Below the pieces are notes generated by a model, which was not told where the DNA came from, made no database searches, and worked only from the letters and a program-made list of their open reading frames with translations. Below, one piece after another: positions 18,669 to 27,129 of a DNA stretch of 64,000 nt; the first letter of the stretch is position 1, and each line of letters starts with the position of its first letter. The stretch comes from Ponticaulis sp. (GTDB taxonomy: Bacteria; Pseudomonadota; Alphaproteobacteria; Caulobacterales; Hyphomonadaceae), in contig PBNO01000006.1 of NCBI GenBank assembly GCA_002723155.1, positions 772,438 to 836,437 of the forward strand, read 5' to 3'. Both the position numbers and the translations under genes were made by a program.

Positions 18669-19184
18669 CTAGCCGATTTCGAACTCGTCATAATCGACCA
18701 CAACATCGTCCGCGCGCTTCATCGGTCCGGTGTAATGCGGGTTATTAAAACGGCGTCTGTCCGGCCCGAAATAGTCCAGCGTACGGACAAAATCGCGGCG
18801 CTTATATGTGACCGCATCAATGCGGCGCGCCAGATCAACCGGCTTGAACGGCTTCACCAGAAACTCGTCGATTCCTGCATTGATTGCCTCAAGAATACGG
18901 GTCTTTTCAGAATATGAAGAGATCACAATGACAGGCACAAAGCTGGTCGACCGGTCTGCCTGCGCCCGTAACCAGCGCACAAACTCAAGCCCCGACGTAT
19001 TTCCCATGCGCTGATCTGCAATCACAAGGTCGAAGCGATGGTCACGATAAAGGTCCACAGCCTCTTCGATCGTATCTGCCCCGTAAATTTTCTTCATCCC
19101 GAAAGCTTCCAACGTCACGCTGATCAGGCGACGCATCTGACGATTGTCATCCAGAACGAGCGTTCTGATAGTCTGTATACTCAA
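18669..19184 (-). CDS. single-domain response regulator
   Basis: Receiver-domain protein of 171 residues. Acidic pair Asp12/Asp13, phosphoacceptor Asp57 (in VIADQRMG) and the LVKPFKP lysine are intact. The tail carries YFGPDRRR, found in alphaproteobacterial stress/chemosensory receivers, and no output domain. The start is TTG at 19182-19184, with GGGGG five bases upstream; an ATG at 19229 would add a hydrophobic stretch out of keeping with the family. No sensor kinase is adjacent. It is divergent from the M20 peptidase gene. Confidence 0.88.
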   Translation of the reverse strand: MSIQTIRTLVLDDNRQMRRLISVTLEAFGMKKIYGADTIEEAVDLYRDHRFDLVIADQRMGNTSGLEFVRWLRAQADRSTSFVPVIVISSYSEKTRILEAINAGIDEFLVKPFKPVDLARRIDAVTYKRRDFVRTLDYFGPDRRRFNNPHYTGPMKRADDVVVDYDEFEIG

Positions 19185-19362
19185 CTCTACCCCCAGGTAT
19201 CCGGCCAGCAACGCGACGGGGACTCCCAACCCTCTTCGTATTTAAGCCATCACCCAGATTACGCCTCTTATAGTGAATAAATTTCTACCAATTTTCTTGG
19301 GTTTTGCGCCGTTCGAGACAACAGTGTTAAGAATCATAAAAATATTCGGGAAGGTCATTAAT

Positions 19363-20859
19363 ATGTTGAAGCGGATCGGGCAGTTCATAGGATTGCTGGT
19401 GTTACTCGCCCTTGTTCTGGTTGCTGTTGTCGTTGTCAGAACGATGACCTTCGGTAAGAGCAACGATGCCAACCGCATGGAGCTTCCGTCTGTTCCGGAA
19501 TTCAGCTCCGACGAGATTGCCACCCACCTTTCCGACATTCTCCAGCTGCCGACTATCACCCTCACCGCAGGCGATCCGCGCCCCGGGCAGGAAGGCCCAT
19601 GGATTGAGCTGCGCGACTATCTTCAGACGACCTATCCGGCCTTCAACGCCGTTGCAGAGCGTCACCTCGTAGCCGAGCACACCATTCTCTATGGCTGGCA
19701 GGGATCTGACACGTCGCTCGACCCGATTCTTCTCATGGCGCACCAGGACGTTGTGCCGATCAATCTGGGCACGGAAGATCAATGGGACGCCCCGCCTTTC
19801 GCGGGCATTGTACAAGATGGCTATGTCTATGGCCGCGGCACAGTCGATAACAAAACCTCGCTCATCACGATTATGGAAGCTGCCGAAGCGCTCGCGGCAT
19901 CCGGCTATCAGCCGACACGCTCGATCTGGATCATGTTCGGTCATGACGAGGAAGTTTCAGGTTCCGGCGCGCAGGCTGGCGTCGACTTCTTTCAGGAACG
20001 CGACATCCGGATGGAGATGGTCCTTGATGAAGGCTATTTCATCGTTGATCCGTTTCCACTGACCGGATCATCAACCGGCGTGATCGGCATTGCGGAAAAG
20101 GGCTATGTCACCATCCGGCTGACATCTACCGCGCAGGGTGGTCACTCCTCCACGCCGCCGCGCAATTCTGCAAACGTCCAGCTATCCCGTGCACTCGTGG
20201 CGCTGGATGAGCAGCAAATGCCGGCCGACTTCTCCCGCCCGCCAATGTCGGAAATGATTTCATCGGTCGCCGCAGACATGCCGTTCATGACGCGGATGGC
20301 GTTTGCAAACCAGTGGCTGTTCCGCCCGATGATTGAAGACCAGTTCGCCGCTGACGGCGCCTCCAACGCCATGATCCGTACAACGACCGCGCCGACTATG
20401 ATTTCCGGCTCCATCAAGGAAAATGTTCTGCCGCAGAACTCTTATGCGCTGGTCAATTTCCGCATTCACCCGAATGACAGCGTCGAGACTGTGCTGGCAC
20501 ACGTCCGGGACGTGATCTCAGATATTGATGGCGTCACAGCAGACGTCGACCAGTCTGGCGGCATTGGCTCTGAGGCCTCACCTGTCTCTCCGACTGAAAA
20601 CCGCGCCTATCAGGTACTGGCGTCCGTTGCGAGTGATGCAGGCGGCGGCGTTCCGGCCGTGCCAGCGCTCGTTTTGGGTGCGACGGATTCCCGCTGGACC
20701 ACAGAAATTTCAGACAACATCTACCGATTTGCGCCGGGCGTGTTACCTATCGGCGATCTTCAGGGGTTCCACGGAACCAATGAGCGCATTTCAGTTGATA
20801 ATCTCGAACGCATGGCCCGCGGTTACGCGCAAATCATGGTCGCCATGTCGAGCGAATAA
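19363..20859 (+). CDS. M20-family carboxypeptidase, membrane-anchored (Cps1/PM20D1-like)
   Basis: Zinc metallopeptidase, 498 residues from ATG 19363, which has GGGAAGG nine bases upstream; earlier in-frame ATGs lack an SD. An N-terminal TM helix (~8-26) anchors it facing the periplasm. Metal-site residues include His127 in MAHQDVV, Asp162 in GRGTVDNK and the Glu pair in GHDEEVSG (~196-197). The organisation matches carboxypeptidase S and human PM20D1, which hydrolyse dipeptides or N-acyl amino acids; the substrate here is unknown. The next gene (Rieske oxygenase) starts 11 bp later, so they are co-transcribed. Confidence 0.9.
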   Translation: MLKRIGQFIGLLVLLALVLVAVVVVRTMTFGKSNDANRMELPSVPEFSSDEIATHLSDILQLPTITLTAGDPRPGQEGPWIELRDYLQTTYPAFNAVAERHLVAEHTILYGWQGSDTSLDPILLMAHQDVVPINLGTEDQWDAPPFAGIVQDGYVYGRGTVDNKTSLITIMEAAEALAASGYQPTRSIWIMFGHDEEVSGSGAQAGVDFFQERDIRMEMVLDEGYFIVDPFPLTGSSTGVIGIAEKGYVTIRLTSTAQGGHSSTPPRNSANVQLSRALVALDEQQMPADFSRPPMSEMISSVAADMPFMTRMAFANQWLFRPMIEDQFAADGASNAMIRTTTAPTMISGSIKENVLPQNSYALVNFRIHPNDSVETVLAHVRDVISDIDGVTADVDQSGGIGSEASPVSPTENRAYQVLASVASDAGGGVPAVPALVLGATDSRWTTEISDNIYRFAPGVLPIGDLQGFHGTNERISVDNLERMARGYAQIMVAMSSE

Positions 20860-20870
20860 CAGGTAGCGAT

Positions 20871-21959
20871 ATGGCAGACGCGGCAGCAACATCCGGACAG
20901 ACACCAGAAGGCTGGCTGACCGATAGCTGGTATTTCATTTCCACAACGAAGGATCTGAAAGCAGGCGAGCAACGCCGTGAAATTCTGCTCGGCCAGCCAA
21001 TCATGATTGGCCGCACCAAGACCGGCGAAGCCTTCGCTATGCGCGATATCTGCCCGCACCGCCTTGTGCCGCTATCTGCCGGCCAGCAGGTCGATACCGA
21101 TGGCGAACCGACTGTTCAGTGCCCGTATCATGGCTGGCGCTTCGGCACTGATGGCGTCTGCAAACACATGCCATCACTTGTTGATGGCGACCCGTACGAC
21201 CCGAGCAAGGTGAAGGTACGCTCCTACCCGATCCACGAAGCCAAAGGCATGGTATTCGTCTATATCTCGGACAATCCCCGCTCGACCGAGCCGCCCGTCG
21301 TGCCGCCGCCTGATTTCGGCGACATTCCGGACAAGCCGCGCTTTGTGGTCTCCGAAATCTTCAACGCCCATATGGATGACGCGGTCGTTGGCCTGATGGA
21401 CCCTGCCCACGTGCCATTCGTACATAATCAATGGTGGTGGCGCCCGCCATCTGCGGGCTTCAAAGTCAAAGAGAAGCAATTTGTGCCGAAAACACGCGGC
21501 TGGGCGATTGAACGCCACCAGCCATCGGGCAACTCACTGGCATATAAGGCGCTCTTTGGCGGCAAGGTCTCAACCGAGATTGCCTTCCAGATTCCGGGCT
21601 TCCGCTGGGAAATCGTGGAGAATGACAAAGCTACGCTGTTCACGCTGACCTGTCTGACACCAATCGAAGAGAAACAGACCCGCATCACGCAAGTCACTTA
21701 TTGGGCGAACGCCCCGCTTCTTTCGGTCATGAAGCCTATACTCATTCCCGCCGCCCGCATGTTCCTCAATCAGGACGGCGACATGGTGAACCTTCAGAAT
21801 GAAGGCATGAAATACCAGAAGAACATGATGTGGATTGATGACATCGATGTTCAGGCAAAATGGTATCAGGTGCTCAAACGCGCCTGGGTAAAGGCCCGCA
21901 CCGAAAACGCCGAGTTTGAAAACCCTATCGAACCGCGTGTTTTGAGGTGGCGCAGCTAA
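20871..21959 (+). CDS. Rieske [2Fe-2S] aromatic ring-hydroxylating oxygenase, alpha subunit type
   Basis: Non-heme iron oxygenase of 362 residues. The Rieske ligands are Cys61/His63 (CPHR) and Cys84/His87 (CPYHGW). The mononuclear iron site is in LMDPAHVPFVHN with His180 and His185. The C-terminal half is of the pheophorbide/vanillate-demethylase-like group rather than a two-subunit dioxygenase; no beta subunit, ferredoxin or reductase gene is nearby, so it must borrow electrons. Second gene of an operon with the M20 peptidase. Substrate unknown. Confidence 0.9.
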   Translation: MADAAATSGQTPEGWLTDSWYFISTTKDLKAGEQRREILLGQPIMIGRTKTGEAFAMRDICPHRLVPLSAGQQVDTDGEPTVQCPYHGWRFGTDGVCKHMPSLVDGDPYDPSKVKVRSYPIHEAKGMVFVYISDNPRSTEPPVVPPPDFGDIPDKPRFVVSEIFNAHMDDAVVGLMDPAHVPFVHNQWWWRPPSAGFKVKEKQFVPKTRGWAIERHQPSGNSLAYKALFGGKVSTEIAFQIPGFRWEIVENDKATLFTLTCLTPIEEKQTRITQVTYWANAPLLSVMKPILIPAARMFLNQDGDMVNLQNEGMKYQKNMMWIDDIDVQAKWYQVLKRAWVKARTENAEFENPIEPRVLRWRS

Positions 21960-21968
21960 GCCAGACAG

Positions 21969-22000
21969 AAAAAAGGCGCCGCATGTGCGACGCCCTTTTC
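21969..22000. terminator. imperfect bidirectional hairpin
   Basis: A-rich left arm AAAAAAGGCG and T-rich right arm CGCCCTTTTC around a GC core with one or two mismatches. It lies between the convergent Rieske oxygenase and PRC-barrel genes. Confidence 0.7.
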
Positions 22001-22019
22001 ACTCTACGCTCAACCTGAC

Positions 22020-22562
22020 TTACAGGTCGATATCGGTGCGTGTACCCGTCTCGAGGTCCACGCCAGTCTCACTCGAACCGATCTGGTCGTCGATCTCGCC
22101 CTCGGACTCATCAACGCCATCTACAAGGTCGTTGTCAGACAGCGGGTATTCCGACACGAGGTCTTCATCAAACGCTGGCAGATCAAGAAACTCTGCTGCG
22201 GTCATTTCCAGACGGATTTCGGACTCGTCTTCGTCACCCTGTGCAACGACTACGGTGTACTCGCTTTCAGTGACGAGGATCTCTTCGCCGCCGACTTCGA
22301 GAATGCCGCCCGTTTCCACCACGATGTCGCTGACAGCGCCATCATCGTTAAAGGATACGCGCTCGACTTCTCCGACTGGCTGACCTTCTTCATCAAATAC
22401 TGGCTTATTGACCCAATCGTTGTCATCGGTGAACCCCGTCAGTGTGACGTCGGCTGCGACGGCGACGCCTGTTTCAGTTTCTGTGTATGTTTCCTCACCT
22501 GCAAAAGCCGCTGGTGTAATCATTGCGGCAGCAAGTGCCGTAGATGCGATAAGCGTTTTCAT
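22020..22562 (-). CDS. exported PRC-barrel domain protein
   Basis: 180-residue acidic protein from ATG 22562 (AGGAGG seven bases upstream), with a clean signal peptide (~1-21, PAAFAG). Residues ~43-110 form a PRC-barrel-like unit: WVNKPVFDEEGQPVGEVERV then a DDGAVSDIVVETGG strand pair. The tail is low-complexity and rich in Asp/Glu. A longer reading to 22733 is rejected because it lacks a signal and SD. PRC-barrels in alphaproteobacteria bind ribosomes, photosynthetic complexes or envelope partners; the role here is unknown. Likely periplasmic. Confidence 0.82.
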   Translation of the reverse strand: MKTLIASTALAAAMITPAAFAGEETYTETETGVAVAADVTLTGFTDDNDWVNKPVFDEEGQPVGEVERVSFNDDGAVSDIVVETGGILEVGGEEILVTESEYTVVVAQGDEDESEIRLEMTAAEFLDLPAFDEDLVSEYPLSDNDLVDGVDESEGEIDDQIGSSETGVDLETGTRTDIDL

Positions 22563-22623
22563 AGGATGTCCTCCTGTTTTGCTTTGGCCCGTTGCGGACC
22601 GATGTGAGGAAAACGGCCAACCC

Positions 22624-22648
22624 CATCCCGCTGTTCCGCGGCGGGATG
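22624..22648 (-). promoter_or_regulatory. hairpin upstream of PRC-barrel gene
   Basis: CATCCCGC (22624-22631) pairs perfectly with GCGGGATG (22641-22648) around a 9-base loop. It lies ~60 bases upstream of the PRC-barrel gene and ~170 bases upstream of mcd on the other strand. It could be a 5' leader structure or an operator dyad; no T run follows in the PRC direction. Confidence 0.4.
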
Positions 22649-22816
22649 CAATCTTAAAAATTTCTAATTTTGGGAACCAATCACACGCGCGGGCGCATGG
22701 CGTGCGCGTCGCAATAATGACGCAGAATGGCAAAAAAATCCGCGTCGCTGCGTCGCAGCATATGGTCAGAGCGGTATGAGCGCGCTAATTAAACTCATCT
22801 CTGGAGGAAATATAAG

Positions 22817-24505
22817 ATGAACATGCCCGCAACGACGGCTGAAACCGCTTCAGCCAGCATCATTATGCCCGACCTCATCGCCTGCATGGATGAGGCCGTA
22901 TCCAGCGTAGACCTCTATGTTGCAGATGCGAAAGCGGCACTGAACGAACTTGTCTCCACAGATGGCAAGATCGACCGCAAACTCATGGACGTCCATCAGC
23001 ACGCCGCTCACGGCTTTGGCTGGGTCGCGACCTATGGCGAAACGCTACGCGAAGTCGCTGCATGGGCGCGCCGTCTCGACGACGAAGGCAAATTCGGCGA
23101 AATCGAAGCGCTACTTACCCAAATCCTGTTTCACGAATATTGCGCCCAACTGATTGGCGGCATTCCGATGAACCAGGGCGAAACCATCCGCCCGTCCGAC
23201 ATTGGCGTCTCCGCCGAGCATTTGTCCGCGCCAGCGGTTCAGCGCTTCCTCAACGAAGGCAAGTCTCCTGAGATTATGGCTGCCGCAGCCAAGCACCTGC
23301 CAGATGCGCTTGGCCGTGCGACGGTCGAGAATACCGGCCTTGATGAAACGCTGGACATGATCCGTGACCAGTTCCGTCGTTTCTCTGACGACCGCATCGT
23401 GCCTTACGCGCATGAATGGCACCTCAAAAACGAATACATCCCGATGGATGTCGTCAACGACATGGCAGAGCTCGGCGTATTCGGCCTGACCATTCCGGAA
23501 GAATTCGGCGGCCTCGACATGGGCAAGACGGCGATGTGTGTCGTCTCCGAGGAACTTTCCCGCGCATATATCGGCACAGGCTCTCTCGGCACGCGCTCAG
23601 AAATCGCTGGCGAGCTGATCCTTATCGGCGGCACGGACGAGCAGAAAGAAAAGTATCTGCCGAAAATCGCGTCTGGTGAAATCCTACCAACAGCGGTCTT
23701 CACAGAGCCGAACACAGGTTCTGACCTCGGCTCCCTCAAAACGCGCGCAGTCAAAGACGGCGACACCTATAAAATCACCGGCAACAAGACGTGGATCACC
23801 CACCCTGTCCGTGCCGACCTGATGACGGTGCTTACCCGTACAGACCCTGCGACGAACAATTTCTCCGGCCTCTCAATGTTCCTCTGCGAGAAGCCACGCG
23901 GCGATGATGCCACTCCGTTCCCGGCTGAAGGCATGACAGGCGGCGAAATCGAGGTGCTCGGCTATCGCGGCATGAAAGAGTATGAAATCGGTTTTGACGC
24001 GTTCGAAGTTCCGGCCTCAAACCTCCTCGGTGAAGTCGAAGGCATGGGCTTTAAACACCTGATGGCAACGTTCGAAGGCGCACGCATTCAGACAGCGGCC
24101 CGCGCCATTGGTGTGGCGCAGTCCTCATTCGAAACCGGTCTTCAGTATGCGCTCGACCGCGTACAGTTCGGTCGCCCGATCTTCGAATTCCCACGCGTGG
24201 CCAACAAGCTTGTCATGATGGCTGCAGAGCTGATTGCGGTACGTCAGCTGACATACTTCTCTGCCCGCCAGAAAGACGCTGGCAAGCGCTGTGACCTTGA
24301 AGCCGGCATGGCGAAACTTCTGGGTGCCCGCGCAGCATGGGCTGCAGCAGATAATGCGCTGCAAATCCATGGCGGTAACGGTTTCGCACTGGAGTATCCG
24401 GTGAGCCGTCTTCTGCAGGATGCCCGCATCCTCAACATCTTCGAAGGTGCCGGCGAAATTCAGGCGATGGTCATCGCCCGCCGCGTACTCGACACGAAGA
24501 ACTAA
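22817..24505 (+). CDS. mcd: (2S)-methylsuccinyl-CoA dehydrogenase (ethylmalonyl-CoA pathway type)
   Basis: Flavoprotein oxidising methylsuccinyl-CoA to mesaconyl-CoA in the ethylmalonyl-CoA pathway. At 562 residues it is ~170 longer than ordinary acyl-CoA dehydrogenases; the extra N-terminal domain, with IGGIPMNQGETIRPSD (~113-128), matches my memory of Mcd proteins. The core has the TEPNTGSDLGSLKT substrate/FAD motif, ALQIHGGNGF and IFEGAGEIQ with catalytic Glu543. GGAGGAAA precedes the ATG. It stands alone; electrons would go to the EtfAB encoded at 30.3-32 kb. A generic acyl-CoA dehydrogenase is the alternative if the N-terminal resemblance fails. Confidence 0.8.
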   Translation: MNMPATTAETASASIIMPDLIACMDEAVSSVDLYVADAKAALNELVSTDGKIDRKLMDVHQHAAHGFGWVATYGETLREVAAWARRLDDEGKFGEIEALLTQILFHEYCAQLIGGIPMNQGETIRPSDIGVSAEHLSAPAVQRFLNEGKSPEIMAAAAKHLPDALGRATVENTGLDETLDMIRDQFRRFSDDRIVPYAHEWHLKNEYIPMDVVNDMAELGVFGLTIPEEFGGLDMGKTAMCVVSEELSRAYIGTGSLGTRSEIAGELILIGGTDEQKEKYLPKIASGEILPTAVFTEPNTGSDLGSLKTRAVKDGDTYKITGNKTWITHPVRADLMTVLTRTDPATNNFSGLSMFLCEKPRGDDATPFPAEGMTGGEIEVLGYRGMKEYEIGFDAFEVPASNLLGEVEGMGFKHLMATFEGARIQTAARAIGVAQSSFETGLQYALDRVQFGRPIFEFPRVANKLVMMAAELIAVRQLTYFSARQKDAGKRCDLEAGMAKLLGARAAWAAADNALQIHGGNGFALEYPVSRLLQDARILNIFEGAGEIQAMVIARRVLDTKN

Positions 24506-24518
24506 ACAAACGCCCCGC

Positions 24519-24555
24519 GCCAAAATCTGTCGGAACACTACTGACAGATTTTGGC
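24519..24555. terminator. 13-bp inverted repeat downstream of mcd
   Basis: GCCAAAATCTGTC (24519-24531) and GACAGATTTTGGC (24543-24555) are perfect complements with an 11-base loop. No T run follows, so it is not a standard intrinsic terminator; it could stabilise the mcd mRNA 3' end or be a protein-binding dyad upstream of the TfoX-like gene. Confidence 0.55.
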
Positions 24556-24603
24556 AGGGTGCTGCTATAATCTCTCCTCACGCGCGCTGAGAGGACAGAT
24601 TAA

Positions 24604-24942
24604 ATGGCCACATCCCAATCCACCGTCGACTACATTCTCGACCAGCTCGCTGGCGCTGGTGAGGTTTCCGCGCGCAAAATGTTTGGCGAGTTCGGCCTTT
24701 ATTGTGATGGCAAGTTTGTCGCCTCGGTCTGCGACGACACCCTCTTCATAAAGCCAACCAGACAGGGCCATGCCTTTGCGCCCGATCAGGAAGTGGGACC
24801 GCCCTATATTGGCGCAAAAGACCAGTTCATGATTTCTGGCGATCAGTTGGAAGATGCTGACTGGGTGTCAGAACTCCTGCGCATCACAACGGCCGCTTTA
24901 CCCGCACCAAAGCCAAAAAAGAAAAAGCAGACAAAGGACTAA
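24604..24942 (+). CDS. TfoX/Sxy N-terminal domain protein
   Basis: 112-residue protein of the TfoX_N family. Signatures: VSARKMFGEFGLYCDGKFVA (~21-40) and PPYIGAKDQFM (~74-84). The C terminus is lysine-rich (PKPKKKKQTKD). TfoX in gammaproteobacteria activates competence genes, but these N-domain-only proteins are widespread and their function in alphaproteobacteria is not known. GAGAGGAC lies eight bases before the ATG. Single gene. Confidence 0.88.
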   Translation: MATSQSTVDYILDQLAGAGEVSARKMFGEFGLYCDGKFVASVCDDTLFIKPTRQGHAFAPDQEVGPPYIGAKDQFMISGDQLEDADWVSELLRITTAALPAPKPKKKKQTKD

Positions 24943-25002
24943 AACACTCGTCCGGAATATGCTCAACTGACGCTGACGAACGTAGGAAGGACCTGTGATA
25001 CG

Positions 25003-25641
25003 ATGTCTTTCAGACTAATGCTTCCCGCGACGGTGGCGCTTTTCGCTGTCGCCGCTGCGCCATCTTTTGCTGAACACCATGACGCTGAAATTGACGTGTC
25101 GCGCACACTGATCTCCGAAAGCAATTGCCGTGTGATGAGTTCAGAAAGTCCGCCAGACCAGGTGGTATCCGCGTGCGACGGCGAAAACGGCTGGACGCTC
25201 TATCTGCATGACCACGCCACCTATATGAGCCTTAGTCTTGAACCGGAAGGCGGCCACAACTCAGGTGAGCTCGAATTCCTCCGCTTCGGAAGTGACGGCG
25301 AAATCATCAACCGCCTGCAATGGGTGTATGCCGACGAAGCGCTTCTGGGGCTTGTTGTTGGGTATGGCGAAGTCCCGCTCGCAGGCGAGACAGACGGCGC
25401 GTTCAACATGTATTCCATTGCTCTGAAGCCCGACCAGACGCCGTCAGCCTGCATTATGTCGCGTGTCGAATTCGGTCAGGTGCGAGGCGTAAACAGTGCC
25501 GCCCGGCAGGTCATCACCAGCATGGCTGACGGCTGGGACTGCACTGAAGATGAGCGAATTGACTTCTCACCTGAAACAATCAATGGACAACCATATAGTC
25601 AGGCCGTCCGCGAAGCTGCGCGCGCGAGATCTGGCGAATAG
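25003..25641 (+). CDS. exported protein of unknown function
   Basis: 212 residues with a signal peptide (~1-23, ending PSFAEH). Four cysteines, spaced like two disulfide pairs (NCRV and SACDGE early, SACIM and DCTEDE late), suggest a periplasmic or secreted fold rich in strands. No family recognised. It is followed 15 bp later by the zinc-ribbon gene on the same strand and may share its transcript. Confidence 0.7.
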   Translation: MSFRLMLPATVALFAVAAAPSFAEHHDAEIDVSRTLISESNCRVMSSESPPDQVVSACDGENGWTLYLHDHATYMSLSLEPEGGHNSGELEFLRFGSDGEIINRLQWVYADEALLGLVVGYGEVPLAGETDGAFNMYSIALKPDQTPSACIMSRVEFGQVRGVNSAARQVITSMADGWDCTEDERIDFSPETINGQPYSQAVREAARARSGE

Positions 25642-25656
25642 ATTAGGAAGTTCCTC

Positions 25657-25881
25657 ATGCCTCAGTTTGATATGCGCGTCGTCCCGGAATCTGCCGTTGC
25701 AGGCATGGATGTGATCGAACACACCAAGGGCGCACCGGTGAAAGAAGGCGACAGCAACGAGACCTATCGCTGCGGTGCCTGCAAGACCAAACTCTTTGTG
25801 AATGTCTCGCACCATGATGCCCACGGCCTCATCGTGAAGTGCGGCAAGTGCGGAAAGATCAACGTCGATCCGCACCACTGA
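25657..25881 (+). CDS. small zinc-ribbon protein
   Basis: 74 residues, AGGAAG before the ATG. YRCGACKTKLFVN (~48 on) and VKCGKCGKINV give two CxxC knuckles typical of a zinc ribbon, resembling Com-like or rubredoxin-like small proteins. No enzymatic domain. It could act in nucleic acid or protein binding, which the sequence cannot decide. Its stop codon directly abuts that of the convergent YqaA-like gene. Confidence 0.72.
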   Translation: MPQFDMRVVPESAVAGMDVIEHTKGAPVKEGDSNETYRCGACKTKLFVNVSHHDAHGLIVKCGKCGKINVDPHH

Positions 25882-26511
25882 TCACATCAGGAAGTAGACG
25901 AGCGCCATACCGGCAAAGATACCGATGCCCAGCAGGAAGATTTCCAGCTCATGGCGCTCGATAAACTTCTCTCCGCGTTCGCCAAGCGCCATAACGATAC
26001 CGGCCTCAGTGAAGTAACGGATCGCGCGCGACAGGGTTACCGCCAACAGGAAGAAGATAAAGCTATAGCTCGCTGCACCAGCGGCTGCAGCGCCCAGCTG
26101 GAACGGTATTGGCGTAATCCCCACCATGAAGAGCGGCCAGAAACCGTCGGCCTGAAGCTCGTTGGTGAGGTTCTGATAGGTCCCCGTTGCCTCGAACATG
26201 GCGAAGGCTGGCTGCAAGAGCGCCTCATCGGCCCACATGCCCAGAAAATACATCATCACACCGGCGATGACATTACCGATGAGCAGCGCTGCAGCGACCT
26301 TCCATGCGCCGCGCCCGCGGCTTGCCATCGCTGGCAGAAAAAGCGGCTCCATCGCAAACAGGATGATGGAGTTCTCCAGAAATCCGATAAACGCACACCA
26401 GGGCAGTGCCCATTTACTGTCCAGAAATTCCGAAACGCGCTCACGCAGCCGATTGGGCCGCGCCGGTTTTTGTTTGAAGAAGGGCAGCGAAATATCAGAT
26501 AACGAACTCAT
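25882..26511 (-). CDS. YqaA/DedA-like VTT-domain membrane protein
   Basis: 209 residues with four to five hydrophobic segments. ENSIILFAMEPLFLPAMA (~46-63), a GNVIAGVMMYFLGMWADE segment and GITPIPFQLGAAAAGA (~130-145) are the marks of the VTT (DedA/SNARE-associated) superfamily, YqaA branch, with the re-entrant-loop proline motif. Family members move lipids or other small substrates across the inner membrane; the substrate here is unknown. No clear SD precedes the chosen ATG (26509-26511). Confidence 0.82.
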   Translation of the reverse strand: MSSLSDISLPFFKQKPARPNRLRERVSEFLDSKWALPWCAFIGFLENSIILFAMEPLFLPAMASRGRGAWKVAAALLIGNVIAGVMMYFLGMWADEALLQPAFAMFEATGTYQNLTNELQADGFWPLFMVGITPIPFQLGAAAAGAASYSFIFFLLAVTLSRAIRYFTEAGIVMALGERGEKFIERHELEIFLLGIGIFAGMALVYFLM

Positions 26512-26662
26512 GAGAGACTAATGCGCGGCAGACACGCCAGTTTCATCACAGGCAGTGTTTTTCTCAGCGCAAGGTGATGGCTGAATGTTACCCCGTGACA
26601 ATTCACGCCTGTTCTTTTAGGTCCGTTGGGTCCATATCAGAGGCGTAAGAAACGGAGTTCTC

Positions 26663-26869
26663 ATGGAACAGGCACTGACAATTGCCATGTATTGCGCAAT
26701 GGCGCTTTTGGTCGTCATTCTGATTTTCGGCATCGTCAATCTGGCGCGCACCGACCCTGAACAGGCCTCGCGCTCTAACAAGCTGATGCGCCTTCGCGTC
26801 ATCGTTCAGGCCGTCGCGATTGCGCTTCTGGTCGGCGTTGGCATCGTTTCCGGAATGATCAGCTTTTAG
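26663..26869 (+). CDS. twin transmembrane protein (HIG1-like)
   Basis: 68 residues: TM helix (~7-27), a short basic loop RTDPEQASRSNKLMRLRV containing the family SNKLMR motif, and a second TM helix (~46-66). CGGAG lies before the ATG. In many alphaproteobacteria this gene directly precedes the PduO-type cobalamin adenosyltransferase and etfBA (family knowledge), and it does so here, 260 bp upstream. It is probably an inner-membrane protein related to respiratory supercomplex factors; the function is inferred only from resemblance. Confidence 0.85.
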   Translation: MEQALTIAMYCAMALLVVILIFGIVNLARTDPEQASRSNKLMRLRVIVQAVAIALLVGVGIVSGMISF

Positions 26870-26916
26870 TTTGTTCTCGTGAGCCTATGGCTCACATAGA
26901 ACGCGCTCAAGGCTGA

Positions 26917-26980
26917 GCACCCCACAAGCGACGCGCAGGCGCAGCTGCGCTGAGACAAAGTCGAAGTAACGCAGCGAGCA
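26917..26980. repeat. 64-bp direct repeat, copy 1
   Basis: Matches 27058-27121 at 62 of 64 bases, in the same orientation, with a 141-bp period. Inside it GCGCAGCTGCGC is a perfect palindrome, and GCTGCG...CGCAGC closes a hairpin that contains a GAC/GTC pair. Non-coding, between the twin-TM gene and the adenosyltransferase. Confidence 0.92.
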
Positions 26981-27057
26981 ATTTATTTTCGGAATGCTCG
27001 GCTCTATGTTTCGCTTATCGCTCAACTCGCCTGCGCCCAGCCCGGTCGGTCTGTTGG

Positions 27058-27121
27058 GCACCCTACAAGCAACGCGCAGGCGCAGCTGCGCTGAGACAAA
27101 GTCGAAGTAACGCAGCGAGCA
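27058..27121. repeat. 64-bp direct repeat, copy 2
   Basis: Second copy, ending eight bases before the adenosyltransferase start codon, so it occupies the place of the ribosome binding site and probably the promoter or leader. With copy 1 it frames a 77-bp AT-richer spacer. Confidence 0.92.
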
Positions 27122-27129
27122 CAATAGAG

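Noticed and set aside
22563..22733. Longer N terminus for the PRC-barrel protein
   Set aside because: The ATG at 22562 has AGGAGG and opens a clear signal peptide; the extension runs through a hairpin.
26917..27121. CRISPR-like repeat pair
   Set aside because: Only two 64-bp units, a single spacer and no cas genes.
26870..27129. Cobalamin riboswitch upstream of the adenosyltransferase
   Set aside because: No B12-box consensus was found; only the direct repeat explains the structure.
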